From the NCBI GenBank assembly GCA_963843275.1, contig CAWJJM010000012.1, positions 1,674,001 through 1,738,000 on the forward strand: DNA of 64,000 nucleotides. The letters run 5' to 3'. Positions 50,286-58,617 of this stretch are shown piece by piece. The position numbers and the translations under genes were made by a program. Position 1 is the stretch's first letter. Each line of letters starts with the position of its first letter. The notes below the pieces were generated by a model. The model was given only the letters and a program-made list of their open reading frames with translations, made no database searches and was not told the DNA's origin. The stretch is from CAWJJM01 sp963843275 (lineage in GTDB: Bacteria > Acidobacteriota > Thermoanaerobaculia > Multivoradales > JBCCEF01).

Positions 50286-50887
50286 GCGCCGGTGGACGGC
50301 CGCCGGCCGGCGCCTGGTCCCGGCTGCGCCGCGACCTCGCCCGCCTGCGCGCGGTCAAGGGGCGGGGCGCCGCCCGCACGCTCGTCGACGCCCTCCTCTT
50401 CGACAGCGGCTTCCAGGCGCTGGCCGCGCACCGGCTCGCCCACGCGTTGCACGCCGCCGGGATCCCGGCGCTCCCGGCGCTGCTGCGGCGCTGGGCGATC
50501 GGCGCCTGCGCCGTCGACATCCTGCCGCACGCGGACATCGGTGGCGGCTGCATCGTCGCCCACGGCGTCGGGCTGGTGGTCGGCGGCGACACGGTCATCG
50601 GCGAGGACTGCACGCTGCTGCACGGCGTCACCCTGGGGGAGGTCCGCTTCGACGAGCTCGCCTGCCCGCGGCTCGGCGACCGGGTGACGGTGGGGGCGGG
50701 GGCGATCGTCCTCGGCGGCATCACCGTCGGCGACGACGCCACCGTGGCCGCCGGGGCGGTGGTGCGCCGCGACGTCCCGGCGGGGGCCCGCGTCGCCGGC
50801 GTGCCGGCGCGGGTGATCGGGCCACGCCGCGACCCCGGCACGCCTCCTGCTTCGCCCCCCGGCGGACCGACCGAGGAACGCCCATGA
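50282..50887 (+). CDS. Serine O-acetyltransferase-like hexapeptide acetyltransferase
   Basis: A 201-residue protein starting GTG (GTGA overlap). A helical CysE-like N-terminus (FDSGFQALAAHRLAHALHAAG) precedes a left-handed beta-helix with hexapeptide repeats: IGGGCIVAHGVGLVVGGDTVIGEDCTL, then VTVGAGAIVLGGITVGDDATV. It matches serine acetyltransferase over the short-form core. The usual C-terminal regulatory tail is replaced by a Pro-rich end. In this operon it is more likely to acetylate a sugar than serine, which is inference; CysE function cannot be excluded. Confidence 0.82.
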   Translation: MSAGGRPPAGAWSRLRRDLARLRAVKGRGAARTLVDALLFDSGFQALAAHRLAHALHAAGIPALPALLRRWAIGACAVDILPHADIGGGCIVAHGVGLVVGGDTVIGEDCTLLHGVTLGEVRFDELACPRLGDRVTVGAGAIVLGGITVGDDATVAAGAVVRRDVPAGARVAGVPARVIGPRRDPGTPPASPPGGPTEERP

Positions 50888-52077
50888 CGCCGAACGCCCG
50901 CTCCCGCCGTCGACCGCACCGCCTCGTCGCGGTGGCGGCCCTGCTCCTGGCCGGCGCCGCCGGGGCCCGCACCGCCGCGGCCGGCTTCGCCTGCGACCAG
51001 CGCACCTCGCTGGTCGCGGTCGGGGTCAACACCGCGGCGGGGAGCCTGCTGCTGCGCGCCGCCGGCGGGCCCACCCGCGGCGGCTGGCTGGTCGCGGCGA
51101 CGCCGTCGACGCTGCCGCCGGCCGGCGACGGGATCGAGTGGACCGAGACGGCGACGTACTTCCCGCAGGCGGAGGGCCCGGCGCCCTACGGCGGCTCGAT
51201 CGGCCCCGGGCCGGTCTTCGCGGTGCGCCGCTGCGGCGCCGGCTGCCTCGAGGCGGTGCGCTGGGAGGCGGGGACCTGGCGGCCGATGGGCCGGCCCTTC
51301 GGCGCCCCGGACGACGCCACCGTCCACGCCACCTGGGACGGCGGCGGGGTCGCCTGGATCGTGCTCCACACCGCCACCGCCGACGGCGACGGCACCTGGA
51401 GCCGCGCCCTCCACCTCGACGGCGACACCTGGCGCGACGCCGGCACCCTGAGGGTGTGGGCGGGCGGCGCCGCGGCCGCCGTCCCCGACCCGGCGCACGA
51501 CGACGGCGTCCTTTCCGGCACCGGCCGTTTCCGCCGCGCCGCCGCCCCGGAGACCTGGGTCTCCGGCCTGCCGGAGGTGGGGCGCGAGCGGCGCGGGGTG
51601 CTGGTGCCGGTCGGCGGCGAGGCGGCCGCCTACGTCACCAGCGACGGCCTGCTCTACCTGTCGCGCGACGCCGGCGCCCGCTGGGTGCGAACGCTGTGGA
51701 CTCCCTGGGGACGCCACCCCACCCGCATCTGGACGCCGGGGCGCGACTTCACCGTCGACCTCCCGGTGGGCGACCGCCGCGGCCCGCTGGCGATGGTGTG
51801 GTTCGACCGCCGCGACCCCGACGCCGAGCGCCTGCTGCTCACCGAGTGGGCGCCGCCGGCGGACTGGCGCCTGCTCGCCGAGCTCGCCCCGGGAGCGCGG
51901 ACCCTCAACGACGACGCGCTGGAGTTCGACGACTTCGTGGCCCTGGGACCCGACGCCTGGCTGCTCTCGGCCGGCTGCGTCAACACCGCCAACGGCCCCG
52001 GGCTGGTGCTGCGCACCTACGGCGCGCAGGGGCTGACCCCCGCCCGCTTCCTGCCGCTCACGCCCGGCGCGGGCTGA
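50884..52077 (+). CDS. Secreted protein of unknown function, possible beta-propeller
   Basis: A 397-residue protein with signal peptide (RPHRLVAVAALLLAGAAGARTAAA). The mature part has repeated short strands with Trp and DG/DGDG turns (WDGGGVAWIVLHTATADGDGTW, YVTSDGLLYLSRDAGARWVR). The YLSRDAGARW element resembles BNR/sialidase Asp boxes, so a propeller fold is likely. No catalytic motif of a known glycosidase is visible. It overlaps the previous gene (ATGA) and ends the polysaccharide operon, which suggests a role in processing or binding the exported glycan. Confidence 0.65.
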   Translation: MTPNARSRRRPHRLVAVAALLLAGAAGARTAAAGFACDQRTSLVAVGVNTAAGSLLLRAAGGPTRGGWLVAATPSTLPPAGDGIEWTETATYFPQAEGPAPYGGSIGPGPVFAVRRCGAGCLEAVRWEAGTWRPMGRPFGAPDDATVHATWDGGGVAWIVLHTATADGDGTWSRALHLDGDTWRDAGTLRVWAGGAAAAVPDPAHDDGVLSGTGRFRRAAAPETWVSGLPEVGRERRGVLVPVGGEAAAYVTSDGLLYLSRDAGARWVRTLWTPWGRHPTRIWTPGRDFTVDLPVGDRRGPLAMVWFDRRDPDAERLLLTEWAPPADWRLLAELAPGARTLNDDALEFDDFVALGPDAWLLSAGCVNTANGPGLVLRTYGAQGLTPARFLPLTPGAG

Positions 52078-52128
52078 GACCCGGGGGGGCTGATAGGCTG
52101 CCGCCGGGGCTCGGCCCCCGGAGGCGCC

Positions 52129-52614
52129 ATGGATTGTCCCTACTGCGGTGGCAGCTCGCGGGTGATCGACAGCCGGCCGATGAGCGACGGGGTCCGGCGG
52201 CGGCGCGAGTGCACCGTCTGCGGCCGGCGCTTCACCACCCACGAGAAGCTGGCGCCCGCGGACGTACGGGTGCTCAAGCTCACCGGCAAGAGCGAAGAGT
52301 TCCGGCGCGACAAGCTGGTGCGGGCGATCCGCCGCGTGGCCCGCGGCACGGTGGTGCCCCGCGAGCGCGTCGACGAGGTGGCGCGGCGGGTCGAGGCGGA
52401 GCTCATCGAGCGCGGCGACGGGACGATCGAGAGCTTCGACCTGGTGCTGCTGCTGCTGCCCCACCTCGAGGCCCTGCACCCGCTGGTGCACCGCCGCTTC
52501 CTCTCCAACTACACCGACTCGACCGGCACCCTGGTGCGCCCCCGCCAGCACCCGCCCGAGGGCGAGGAGCGGGAGGCTCAGCTCGGGCTCTTCGCGGCCG
52601 CCGGCGCCGAGTAG
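52129..52614 (+). CDS. nrdR: Transcriptional repressor NrdR
   Basis: A 161-residue regulator of ribonucleotide reductase genes. The zinc ribbon has CPYC (3-6) and CTVC (28-31). The ATP-cone domain spans about 48-140 (VRVLKLTGKSEEFRRDKLVRAIRRVARG onward) and binds ATP or dATP. The length is normal and a GGAGG precedes the ATG. No nrd gene is in the window; NrdR acts on distant targets. The gene stands alone between the polysaccharide operon and the convergent cmk operon. Confidence 0.95.
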   Translation: MDCPYCGGSSRVIDSRPMSDGVRRRRECTVCGRRFTTHEKLAPADVRVLKLTGKSEEFRRDKLVRAIRRVARGTVVPRERVDEVARRVEAELIERGDGTIESFDLVLLLLPHLEALHPLVHRRFLSNYTDSTGTLVRPRQHPPEGEEREAQLGLFAAAGAE

Positions 52615-52638
52615 CGGCGGCGACGGGCGCCCCCCGGC

Positions 52639-53325
52639 TCAGGCGGGCGGCCGCCGCCCCCGGACCACCGCCTCCATGCGCCGTGCCACCTCCTCGGCGT
52701 CGACCTCGGAGGTGTCGATCTCCAGGTAGCTGGCGTCACGGGTCAGCGGCGACAGCGCGCGGCCGCTGTCGCGGCGGTCGCGGTCCTCCATCTCCCGCGC
52801 CACGTCGGCGAGCTCGACCTCGCGCCCCGACCCGCGGAGCTGCGCGTGGCGGCGCCGGTGCCGCACCTCGGCGCGGGCGGTGACGAAGAACTTGTGGGGG
52901 GTGTGCGGAAAGACCTGGGTGCCGATGTCGCGCCCCTCGAGCACGGCCCCGAAACGGTGGGCGAACTCGCGCTGCAGCGCCACCATCCGCCGGCGGACCT
53001 CGGGCAACGTGGAGACCCGCGAGGCCGCCTCGCCGACGTGCGGGGCGCGGATGCGCGCCTCGACCGGCTCCCCGTCCAGGAGCACCTCCAGGGTCCCGTC
53101 GTCGCGCGTCTCGAGCCCGATCCGGGCCCGGCCGAGCACCGCCTCCACCGCCGCGGCGTCCTCCGGGTCGGCCCCGCGGTCGAGCACCGCCAGGGCGACG
53201 GCGCGGTACATCGCGCCGGTGTCGAGGTAGGGCACGCCGAGGCGGCGGGCCAGCAGCCGCGCCGCGGTGCTCTTGCCGACGCCGGCCGGACCGTCGATGG
53301 CCACGATCAGGGCGGGCTCGCTCAC
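52639..53325 (-). CDS. cmk: Cytidylate kinase
   Basis: A 228-residue kinase phosphorylating CMP and dCMP. Walker A is GPAGVGKS (12-19), followed by GVPYLDTGAMYRAVA, the usual substrate-binding segment. EGRDIGTQVFPH (NMP-binding) and the LID-type RDRRDSGRALSPL are present. The GTG start overlaps the upstream rluB stop (GTGA). It is the last gene of the trpS-scpA-scpB-rluB-cmk operon, a common order in several Gram-negative phyla. Confidence 0.95.
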   Translation of the reverse strand: MSEPALIVAIDGPAGVGKSTAARLLARRLGVPYLDTGAMYRAVALAVLDRGADPEDAAAVEAVLGRARIGLETRDDGTLEVLLDGEPVEARIRAPHVGEAASRVSTLPEVRRRMVALQREFAHRFGAVLEGRDIGTQVFPHTPHKFFVTARAEVRHRRRHAQLRGSGREVELADVAREMEDRDRRDSGRALSPLTRDASYLEIDTSEVDAEEVARRMEAVVRGRRPPA

Positions 53326-54458
53326 GAGCGGCCTCCGCGGCCCCCGCCGCGCGGCCCCCGACCACCGCCCCGCCCCTTGCCGCCGCCCCCCGGCCGGCCG
53401 GTTCCGCCCCGCCCCTTGCCGCCACGCCCCGCCCCCCCGGGTCCGCCGCGCGGCCCCTTGCCGCCCCTCGCCGGGCCTTCGCCGCCGCGGGGCGCCTTGC
53501 CACCGCGCCGCTCCCTGCCACCCGCCGGGGCGCCGGCACCGGCCCCGCCCCGCCGCTTGCGGTCGTCGCCGGGACCCGCGCCGCGCTCGGAGTCCGTGCG
53601 CCGGCCACGGCTCTCGCCGCCACCGGCCCGCGGCCCGCCGCCCTGGCCGCTCTTCCGGCGCGGGCCGGGAGCGGGGGCCGCGGCTGGTGCGCTCCCGCGG
53701 CCGCCCCCGCGCGGCAGCAGCCCCCCGCCCCGTTGCGTCGAGCGCCGGAGCTGCTCGACCTCGCGCTCGCTGAGCTCGCGCACCGCCCCCAACGGCAGGT
53801 CGGCGTCGCGCAGCGGTCCGATCGCCACCCGGCGCAGCTTCATCACCGGGTGGCCGATGCGCTGGAACATGTCGCGGATCTGTCGCGTGCGGCCCTCCGA
53901 CAGCTCCACCGTCCACCAGCTGTTGTCGCTCTCCCCGGGGACCGGACGCGCCGTGATGCCGGCCGGCGCGGTGGGCCGGCCCTCGAGGCGGATGCCGCGG
54001 CGCAGCCGCTCGAGATCGCGCTCCGCCGGCATCCCGCGCACCTTCACCTCGTAGGTCTTGGTGCAGCCGTAGCGCGGGTGGGCGACGCGCTGCGCGAGGT
54101 CGCCGTCGTCGGTGAGCAGCAGCAGGCCCTCGGTGAGGAAGTCGAGCCGCCCCACCGGCACCAGCGCCTTGCGCAGCGGCTCGGGCACCAGGTCGAGGAC
54201 GGTGGGCCGCCCGCCGGGGTCGCGGCGGGTGCTCATCACCGCCCGCGGCTTGTTGAGCAGCAGGTAGCGGTGGCCGGTCGGCGGGTGCACGCGCTTGCCG
54301 TCCACCTTCACCGCGTCGTCGGCGGGGTCGGCCTTGTCGCCGAGGCCGGCGACCTGGCCGTTCACCGTCACCCGGCCGGCGGCGATGATCTCCTCCGCCT
54401 CGCGCCGCGAGGCGACGCCGGCGCGGGCGAGGATCTTCTGCAGGCGCTCGCGGCTCAC
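53322..54458 (-). CDS. rluB: 23S rRNA pseudouridine synthase RluB with long basic tail
   Basis: A 378-residue protein. Residues 1-60 are an S4 RNA-binding domain (RLQKILARAGVASRREAEEII). About 62-235 is the RsuA/RluB catalytic domain with Asp 106 in GRLDFLTEGLLLLTDDG and LSEGRTRQIRDMF. From residue 242 a 137-residue tail consists almost only of Gly, Arg, Lys and Pro in GGKGRGG-type repeats, much longer than in E. coli RluB. Such RGG-like tails bind RNA. GTG start overlapping the scpB stop. Confidence 0.92.
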   Translation of the reverse strand: MSRERLQKILARAGVASRREAEEIIAAGRVTVNGQVAGLGDKADPADDAVKVDGKRVHPPTGHRYLLLNKPRAVMSTRRDPGGRPTVLDLVPEPLRKALVPVGRLDFLTEGLLLLTDDGDLAQRVAHPRYGCTKTYEVKVRGMPAERDLERLRRGIRLEGRPTAPAGITARPVPGESDNSWWTVELSEGRTRQIRDMFQRIGHPVMKLRRVAIGPLRDADLPLGAVRELSEREVEQLRRSTQRGGGLLPRGGGRGSAPAAAPAPGPRRKSGQGGGPRAGGGESRGRRTDSERGAGPGDDRKRRGGAGAGAPAGGRERRGGKAPRGGEGPARGGKGPRGGPGGAGRGGKGRGGTGRPGGGGKGRGGGRGPRGGGRGGRS

Positions 54459-55225
54459 GGCTCCCCTTCCTCCGGCACGGCGGTCGGCTCGGGGGCCGGA
54501 TCGGGGGCCGGGCGCGGACCGGTCGGCGGCGCGGCCGCGCCCCGCTCCGCCTCGGCGGGCCCGTCGGCGGCCGCCGCCTCGCCCTCGTCGAGCGCCGCCA
54601 CCCGGCGCAGGATGGTCTCCTCGCGGTCCACCCCCGGCCCCGCCTCGAGGCCGCCCTCCGGCGCCGCCTCCTCGCCGCCCTCGCCGTCCCCTTCGAGCGC
54701 GTCGTCGAGCTCCTCGAGCGGCGGCAGGTCGCCGAGGCTCTTGAGCCCGAAGTGGACCAGGAACTCGCGCGTGGTGGTGTAGAGGAAGGGCCGGCCCACC
54801 ACCTCCTTGCGGCCGGCGATGCGGATCAGGCGGCGCTCGAGCAGCGTCTTGAGCACGCCGGACGGGTTGACGCCGCGCAGCTCCTGCACCTCGGGGGCGG
54901 TCATCGGCTGCCGGTAGGCGATGATGGCCAGGGTCTCCAGCGCCGCCATCGACAGCTTGTTGCCGCCGGAGACCTCGAAGAAGCGGCGCAGCCAGCCGTG
55001 CATCTCCGGCCGGGTGACCAGCCGTACCCCGCCGGCCACCTCCTCGACGGCGATGCCGCGGCGCTCGCCGGCGGCGTAGCGGGCCAGCACCGCGTCGATC
55101 GCCTCGGCGGCGGCGCCGCGGTCCTCCGGGTCGAAGATCTCCGCCAGCCGCTCGCGCGGCACCGGATCGGCGGCGACGAACAGCACCGCCTCGACCGCCG
55201 CCTCCATCTCGCCGCGGTCGATCAT
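54455..55225 (-). CDS. scpB: Segregation and condensation protein ScpB
   Basis: A 256-residue winged-helix protein that, with ScpA, completes the SMC condensin complex. Family segments: EAVLFVAADPVPRERLAEIF (first wing-helix) and AALETLAIIAYRQPMTAPEVQELRGV with GRPFLYTTTREFLVHFGLKSL (second). The last 80 residues are a disordered acidic and Pro-rich tail that is not part of the conserved fold. ATGA overlap with scpA. Confidence 0.95.
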   Translation of the reverse strand: MIDRGEMEAAVEAVLFVAADPVPRERLAEIFDPEDRGAAAEAIDAVLARYAAGERRGIAVEEVAGGVRLVTRPEMHGWLRRFFEVSGGNKLSMAALETLAIIAYRQPMTAPEVQELRGVNPSGVLKTLLERRLIRIAGRKEVVGRPFLYTTTREFLVHFGLKSLGDLPPLEELDDALEGDGEGGEEAAPEGGLEAGPGVDREETILRRVAALDEGEAAAADGPAEAERGAAAPPTGPRPAPDPAPEPTAVPEEGEP

Positions 55226-56022
55226 CCCGCCAGCGCCTCCAGCTCCTCGGCGGTGGCCTGGCGCGTGGTGCGGTAGAGCACGATGTCGCCGGCCTCGGTC
55301 TGGTGCAGGCGCACCAGGTGGAGACGGGTCAGCTCGAGCACCGCGAGGAAGGCGGCGATGGTCTCCGCCCGGCAGGAGCGCGCCCGCAGGTCGGCGAGCA
55401 GGTCGTAGGGGCGGCCGCGGTCGAGGACCGCCAGCAGGCGGCGCACCTGGTCCCGCACCGAGTAGCTCTCCAGCTCGAGGTGGTAGGCGGGCGGGTGCGA
55501 CCGGTCGTAGCGCACCAGCACGGTCCGCAGGGCGCCCATGAGGTCGAACACCGAGACGTCGCCGAGGTCGATCTCCGCCGGCTCGTCGTCGCCGCCGAGG
55601 TCGGGGCGCTCCACGCGGCGCGGCCAGACGCCGCGGCGCAGGTTGTCGATCTCGGCCAGCGACTGTGCCGCTTCCTTGAGACGCCGGTACTCGAGCAGGC
55701 GCGCCACCAGCTCCTCGCGCGGGTCCTCCTCCACCGGACGGCCGTGCTCGTCCTTGGGCCGGGGCAGCAGCAGGCGCGACTTCAGGTGGATCAGCAGCGC
55801 GGCCTCGTAGATGAACTCGGCGGCGATGTCGAGGTTGAGCTCCTCCATCAACGCCAGGTACTCGTGGAACTGATCGCAGACGGTGGCCACCGGGATCTCG
55901 GTGATCTCCACCTCGTTGACCTTGACGAGCTGGAGCAGCAGGTCGAGCGGCCCCTCGAAGACCGGGAGCTGGACCCGCCACTCGGGCGGCAGCAGCCCCC
56001 GGGTGGGGATCGGGGTGCTCAT
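55222..56022 (-). CDS. scpA: Segregation and condensation protein ScpA
   Basis: A 266-residue kleisin of the SMC complex. The N-terminus has the SMC-neck-binding part, QLPVFEGPLDLLLQLVKVNEVEITEIPVATV split over residues 17-47. It is followed by AAEFIYEAALLIHLKSRLLLP and the C-terminal winged helix that binds the other SMC head (IAAFLAVLELTRLHLVRLHQTEAGDI). The length is typical. It is joined on both sides by ATGA overlaps, to trpS and scpB. smc itself is not in the window. Confidence 0.95.
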   Translation of the reverse strand: MSTPIPTRGLLPPEWRVQLPVFEGPLDLLLQLVKVNEVEITEIPVATVCDQFHEYLALMEELNLDIAAEFIYEAALLIHLKSRLLLPRPKDEHGRPVEEDPREELVARLLEYRRLKEAAQSLAEIDNLRRGVWPRRVERPDLGGDDEPAEIDLGDVSVFDLMGALRTVLVRYDRSHPPAYHLELESYSVRDQVRRLLAVLDRGRPYDLLADLRARSCRAETIAAFLAVLELTRLHLVRLHQTEAGDIVLYRTTRQATAEELEALAG

Positions 56023-57068
56023 CCCTCGGCGGCCGCGGCGGCGCGGGCCACGCTCGCCCGGTAGTCGAGCGAGACCGCCCGCCGCACCCGCTCCATCGTC
56101 TCCTGCGCCCGCTCGCGCGCCCGCTCCGAGCCGGCGATCAGGATGTCGAGCAGCGTGTCCTTGTCCCGCACCAGCTCCTCGCGGCGGCGGCGCATCGGCT
56201 CGAGAAAGCCGATGATCTGCTCGGCGAGGAGCTTCTTGTCCTCGACGCAGCCGATCTCCGCCGCCCGGCACTCCCGCGCCACCCGCTCGCGCAGCTCGGG
56301 CGGCGACAGCAGCTCGTGGAAATCGTAGAGGTTGCACACCTCCGGCCGCCCCGGGTCGGAGCGCCGCAGGCGTTGCGGATCGGTGAACATCCGCAGGCAC
56401 TTCTCCCGCACCACCTCGGGCGGGTCGCCGAGGTTGATCGCGTTGCCGTACGACTTCGACATCTTGCGCCCGTCGATGCCCGGCACCGCCGGGCTGGGGG
56501 TGAACAGCGCCTTGGGCTCCGGGAAGACGTCGCCGTAGAAGTGGTTGAAGCGGCGCACGATCTCGCGCGAGATCTCGAGGTGGCTCGCCTGGTCGGCTCC
56601 CACCGGCACGTGGTGGGCGCGGTAGAGGATGATGTCGGCGGTCTGCAGCACCGGGTAGCCGAGGAAGCCGTAGGTGGAGAGATCCTTGCCCTCGATCTGC
56701 TGCTGCTGGTCCTTGTAGGTCGGCACGCGCTCGAGCCAGCCGAGCGGCGTGATCATCGACAGCAACAGGTGCAGCTCGGCGTGCTCGGGCACCATCGACT
56801 GGATGAAGATCACCGAGCGCTCCGGGTCGAGGCCGGCCGCGATCCAGTCCGCCACCGCCTCCAGGGTGTTGTCGGACACCTGGGAGGGATCGGCGTAGTC
56901 GCTGGTCAGCGCGTGCCAGTCGGCGGCGAAGTAGTAGCAGGTGTAGGTGCCGCTGTCCTGCAGGTCCACCCAGTTCTTGATCGCCCCGAAGTAGTGGCCG
57001 AGGTGGATCTTCCCCGTGGAGCGCATCCCGGAGAGGACGATCTGCGGTGCGGCGGGCTTCGGACTCAT
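56019..57068 (-). CDS. trpS: Tryptophan-tRNA ligase
   Basis: A 349-residue class I synthetase that charges tRNA-Trp. The HIGH-type motif is HLGHY (22-26, in GKIHLGHYFGAIKNW) and the KMSKS motif is intact (GIDGRKMSKSYGNAI). Trp-recognition segments (QSMVPEHAEL, PVGADQASHLEISREIVRRFN) are present. ATG 57068 is used; a GTG nine bases upstream would add three residues. It heads the trpS-scpA-scpB-rluB-cmk operon, with 124 bp to the upstream gene. Confidence 0.95.
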   Translation of the reverse strand: MSPKPAAPQIVLSGMRSTGKIHLGHYFGAIKNWVDLQDSGTYTCYYFAADWHALTSDYADPSQVSDNTLEAVADWIAAGLDPERSVIFIQSMVPEHAELHLLLSMITPLGWLERVPTYKDQQQQIEGKDLSTYGFLGYPVLQTADIILYRAHHVPVGADQASHLEISREIVRRFNHFYGDVFPEPKALFTPSPAVPGIDGRKMSKSYGNAINLGDPPEVVREKCLRMFTDPQRLRRSDPGRPEVCNLYDFHELLSPPELRERVARECRAAEIGCVEDKKLLAEQIIGFLEPMRRRREELVRDKDTLLDILIAGSERARERAQETMERVRRAVSLDYRASVARAAAAAEG

Positions 57069-57192
57069 CGTGGACACACCCCTGGACCCCTGGTGGAAAC
57101 GGAACCGGCGACCGCCGGCGCGCCGGCCGGTCCCCGGGTGCCGCCCGATCCTCCGGGACGGCGGCGCCGATCCGCGATCATACCCCGCGACC

Positions 57193-58125
57193 TCACCACC
57201 GCGGCGGCGGCGGCAGCGGCTCGGTGAGGCCCCGCCAGACCCCGCGCGCCTTGGCGGCCACCGCCCGCGCGTTGCCCCGTCCGAGCTCGCGCACCAGGGC
57301 CGCGGCGAGCGCCACCAGGTTGGCGCCGACGAAGGCGGCGCGCGCCGCCGGTCCGCCGTGGCGGCGCACCCACACGGCGTTGGAGCGGCCGGTGTGGAAG
57401 GTCTTGGTGGGCGTGTAGCCGCCGGCGGTGGAGGCCGCCACCTTGTGCCAGATCCGGCTCTCCGGCACGTAGCGCAGCCGGTAGCCGGCGTCGAGCGCCC
57501 GCCGGCACCAGTCGGCGTCGTCGACGTTGAGGAAGTAGGCCGTGTCGAGCGGTCCGACCCGCTCCAGCGCGTCGCGCGGGATCAGCAGGCAGCAGGTGGT
57601 CAGGTAGGTCACGTCCCGCGCCCGGTCCCAGCGCGGGCCGTCGGGCTCACCGCGCCCCCACTCCTCGGTGACCGTCTCCCGCACCCGGAGGCGGCCGCCC
57701 GCCGCCCACAGCCGGTCGGGCGGATCGGCGTAGAAGATCTTGGGACCGGCGGCGCCCACCGCCGGGTCCGCCGCCGCGGCGAGCAGCGGCGGCAGGAAGT
57801 CGGGCGCCACCTCGACGTCGGTGTTGAGCAGCAGGGCCCAGCCCACCGACGGGTCGGCGAGGGCGTGGCGCAGGCCGGCGTTGTTGCCGCCGGCGAAGCC
57901 GAGGTTGGCGCCGGTGGCCAGCACCTCGACGTCCGGGCGCGCGGTGCGCAGGCGGTCGCGCGAGTCGTCGGTGGAGCCGTTGTCGACCACCAGCGGCCGG
58001 AGGTCGAGCCCGGCGCCGGCGCGGTCCAGCGAGGCGAGGGTCGCCAGCGTGTCCGACGCGCCGTTCCAGTTGACCAGCACCACGGCGATGGCGCCGTCGG
58101 GGGAGCGCGGTGGCAGGGCGGGCAC
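57193..58125 (-). CDS. Glycosyltransferase family 2, rhamnosyltransferase-like
   Basis: A 310-residue GT-A enzyme. The core opens AIAVVLVNWNGASDTLATLASL and has VVDNGSTDDS, ANLGFAGGNNAGL and the LLNTDVEVAPDFL sugar-nucleotide loop, the WbbL/rhamnosyltransferase-like pattern. The acceptor base lies in FLNVDDADWCRRALDAG. It starts at GTG, twelve bases after a small membrane-protein gene, in a group with GT4, a membrane protein and recG. It probably adds a sugar to a cell-surface glycan or lipid. Confidence 0.88.
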   Translation of the reverse strand: MPALPPRSPDGAIAVVLVNWNGASDTLATLASLDRAGAGLDLRPLVVDNGSTDDSRDRLRTARPDVEVLATGANLGFAGGNNAGLRHALADPSVGWALLLNTDVEVAPDFLPPLLAAAADPAVGAAGPKIFYADPPDRLWAAGGRLRVRETVTEEWGRGEPDGPRWDRARDVTYLTTCCLLIPRDALERVGPLDTAYFLNVDDADWCRRALDAGYRLRYVPESRIWHKVAASTAGGYTPTKTFHTGRSNAVWVRRHGGPAARAAFVGANLVALAAALVRELGRGNARAVAAKARGVWRGLTEPLPPPPRW

Positions 58126-58137
58126 GGTGGCGTGCTC

Positions 58138-58617
58138 TCAGGCCCGGGCCGCGGCCTCGAGGGCGGCCAGGCGGGCGCCGTTGGCGCGCAGCACCCGCCA
58201 CTCCACGACCAGCGCCACGACCTGCAGCGCCAGGGTGGTCGCGAAAGCCGCCGCCTGGGTCCAGGGGCGCCCCGTGCCGGACTCGATCCCCTGCCCCACG
58301 GCCAGGGTGCCGAGAGCGGCCGCGGCGGCGAGCGCCGCCGGCACGACGACCCGCCGCAGTGCGCGGCGGGCCGCGGCCACGTCCGCCACCGTGGCGCGCC
58401 CCGCCGCCGCCTCGAGGCGCACGGCGCGGCCGGTGCCGGCCAGGTAGACGACCACCCACAGGTGGGGGAAGACCAACAGCATCGAGGAGCCGAGGGTGAG
58501 CAGCACGAGCAGCCGCAGGTCGAGGGCGTCGGGGGCGAGCGCGGCGACGGCGCCCGCGGCGGCGTAGGCGGCGGTGGCGACCAGGGCCACCGCGAAGATC
58601 GAGCGCTCGAAGATCAC
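58138..58617 (-). CDS. Small integral membrane protein of unknown function
   Basis: A 159-residue protein with about four hydrophobic segments: an N-terminal pair (IFAVALVATAAYAAAGAVAAL, then LLVLLTLGSSMLLVFPHLWVVVYL) and a C-terminal pair after an Ala/Arg-rich loop. It ends with VEWRVLRANGARLAALEAAARA, a short coiled-coil-like helix. No family is recognised. The ATG overlaps the GT4 stop (ATGA), so it is probably linked to glycan transfer or acts as a small membrane partner. Confidence 0.6.
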   Translation of the reverse strand: MIFERSIFAVALVATAAYAAAGAVAALAPDALDLRLLVLLTLGSSMLLVFPHLWVVVYLAGTGRAVRLEAAAGRATVADVAAARRALRRVVVPAALAAAAALGTLAVGQGIESGTGRPWTQAAAFATTLALQVVALVVEWRVLRANGARLAALEAAARA

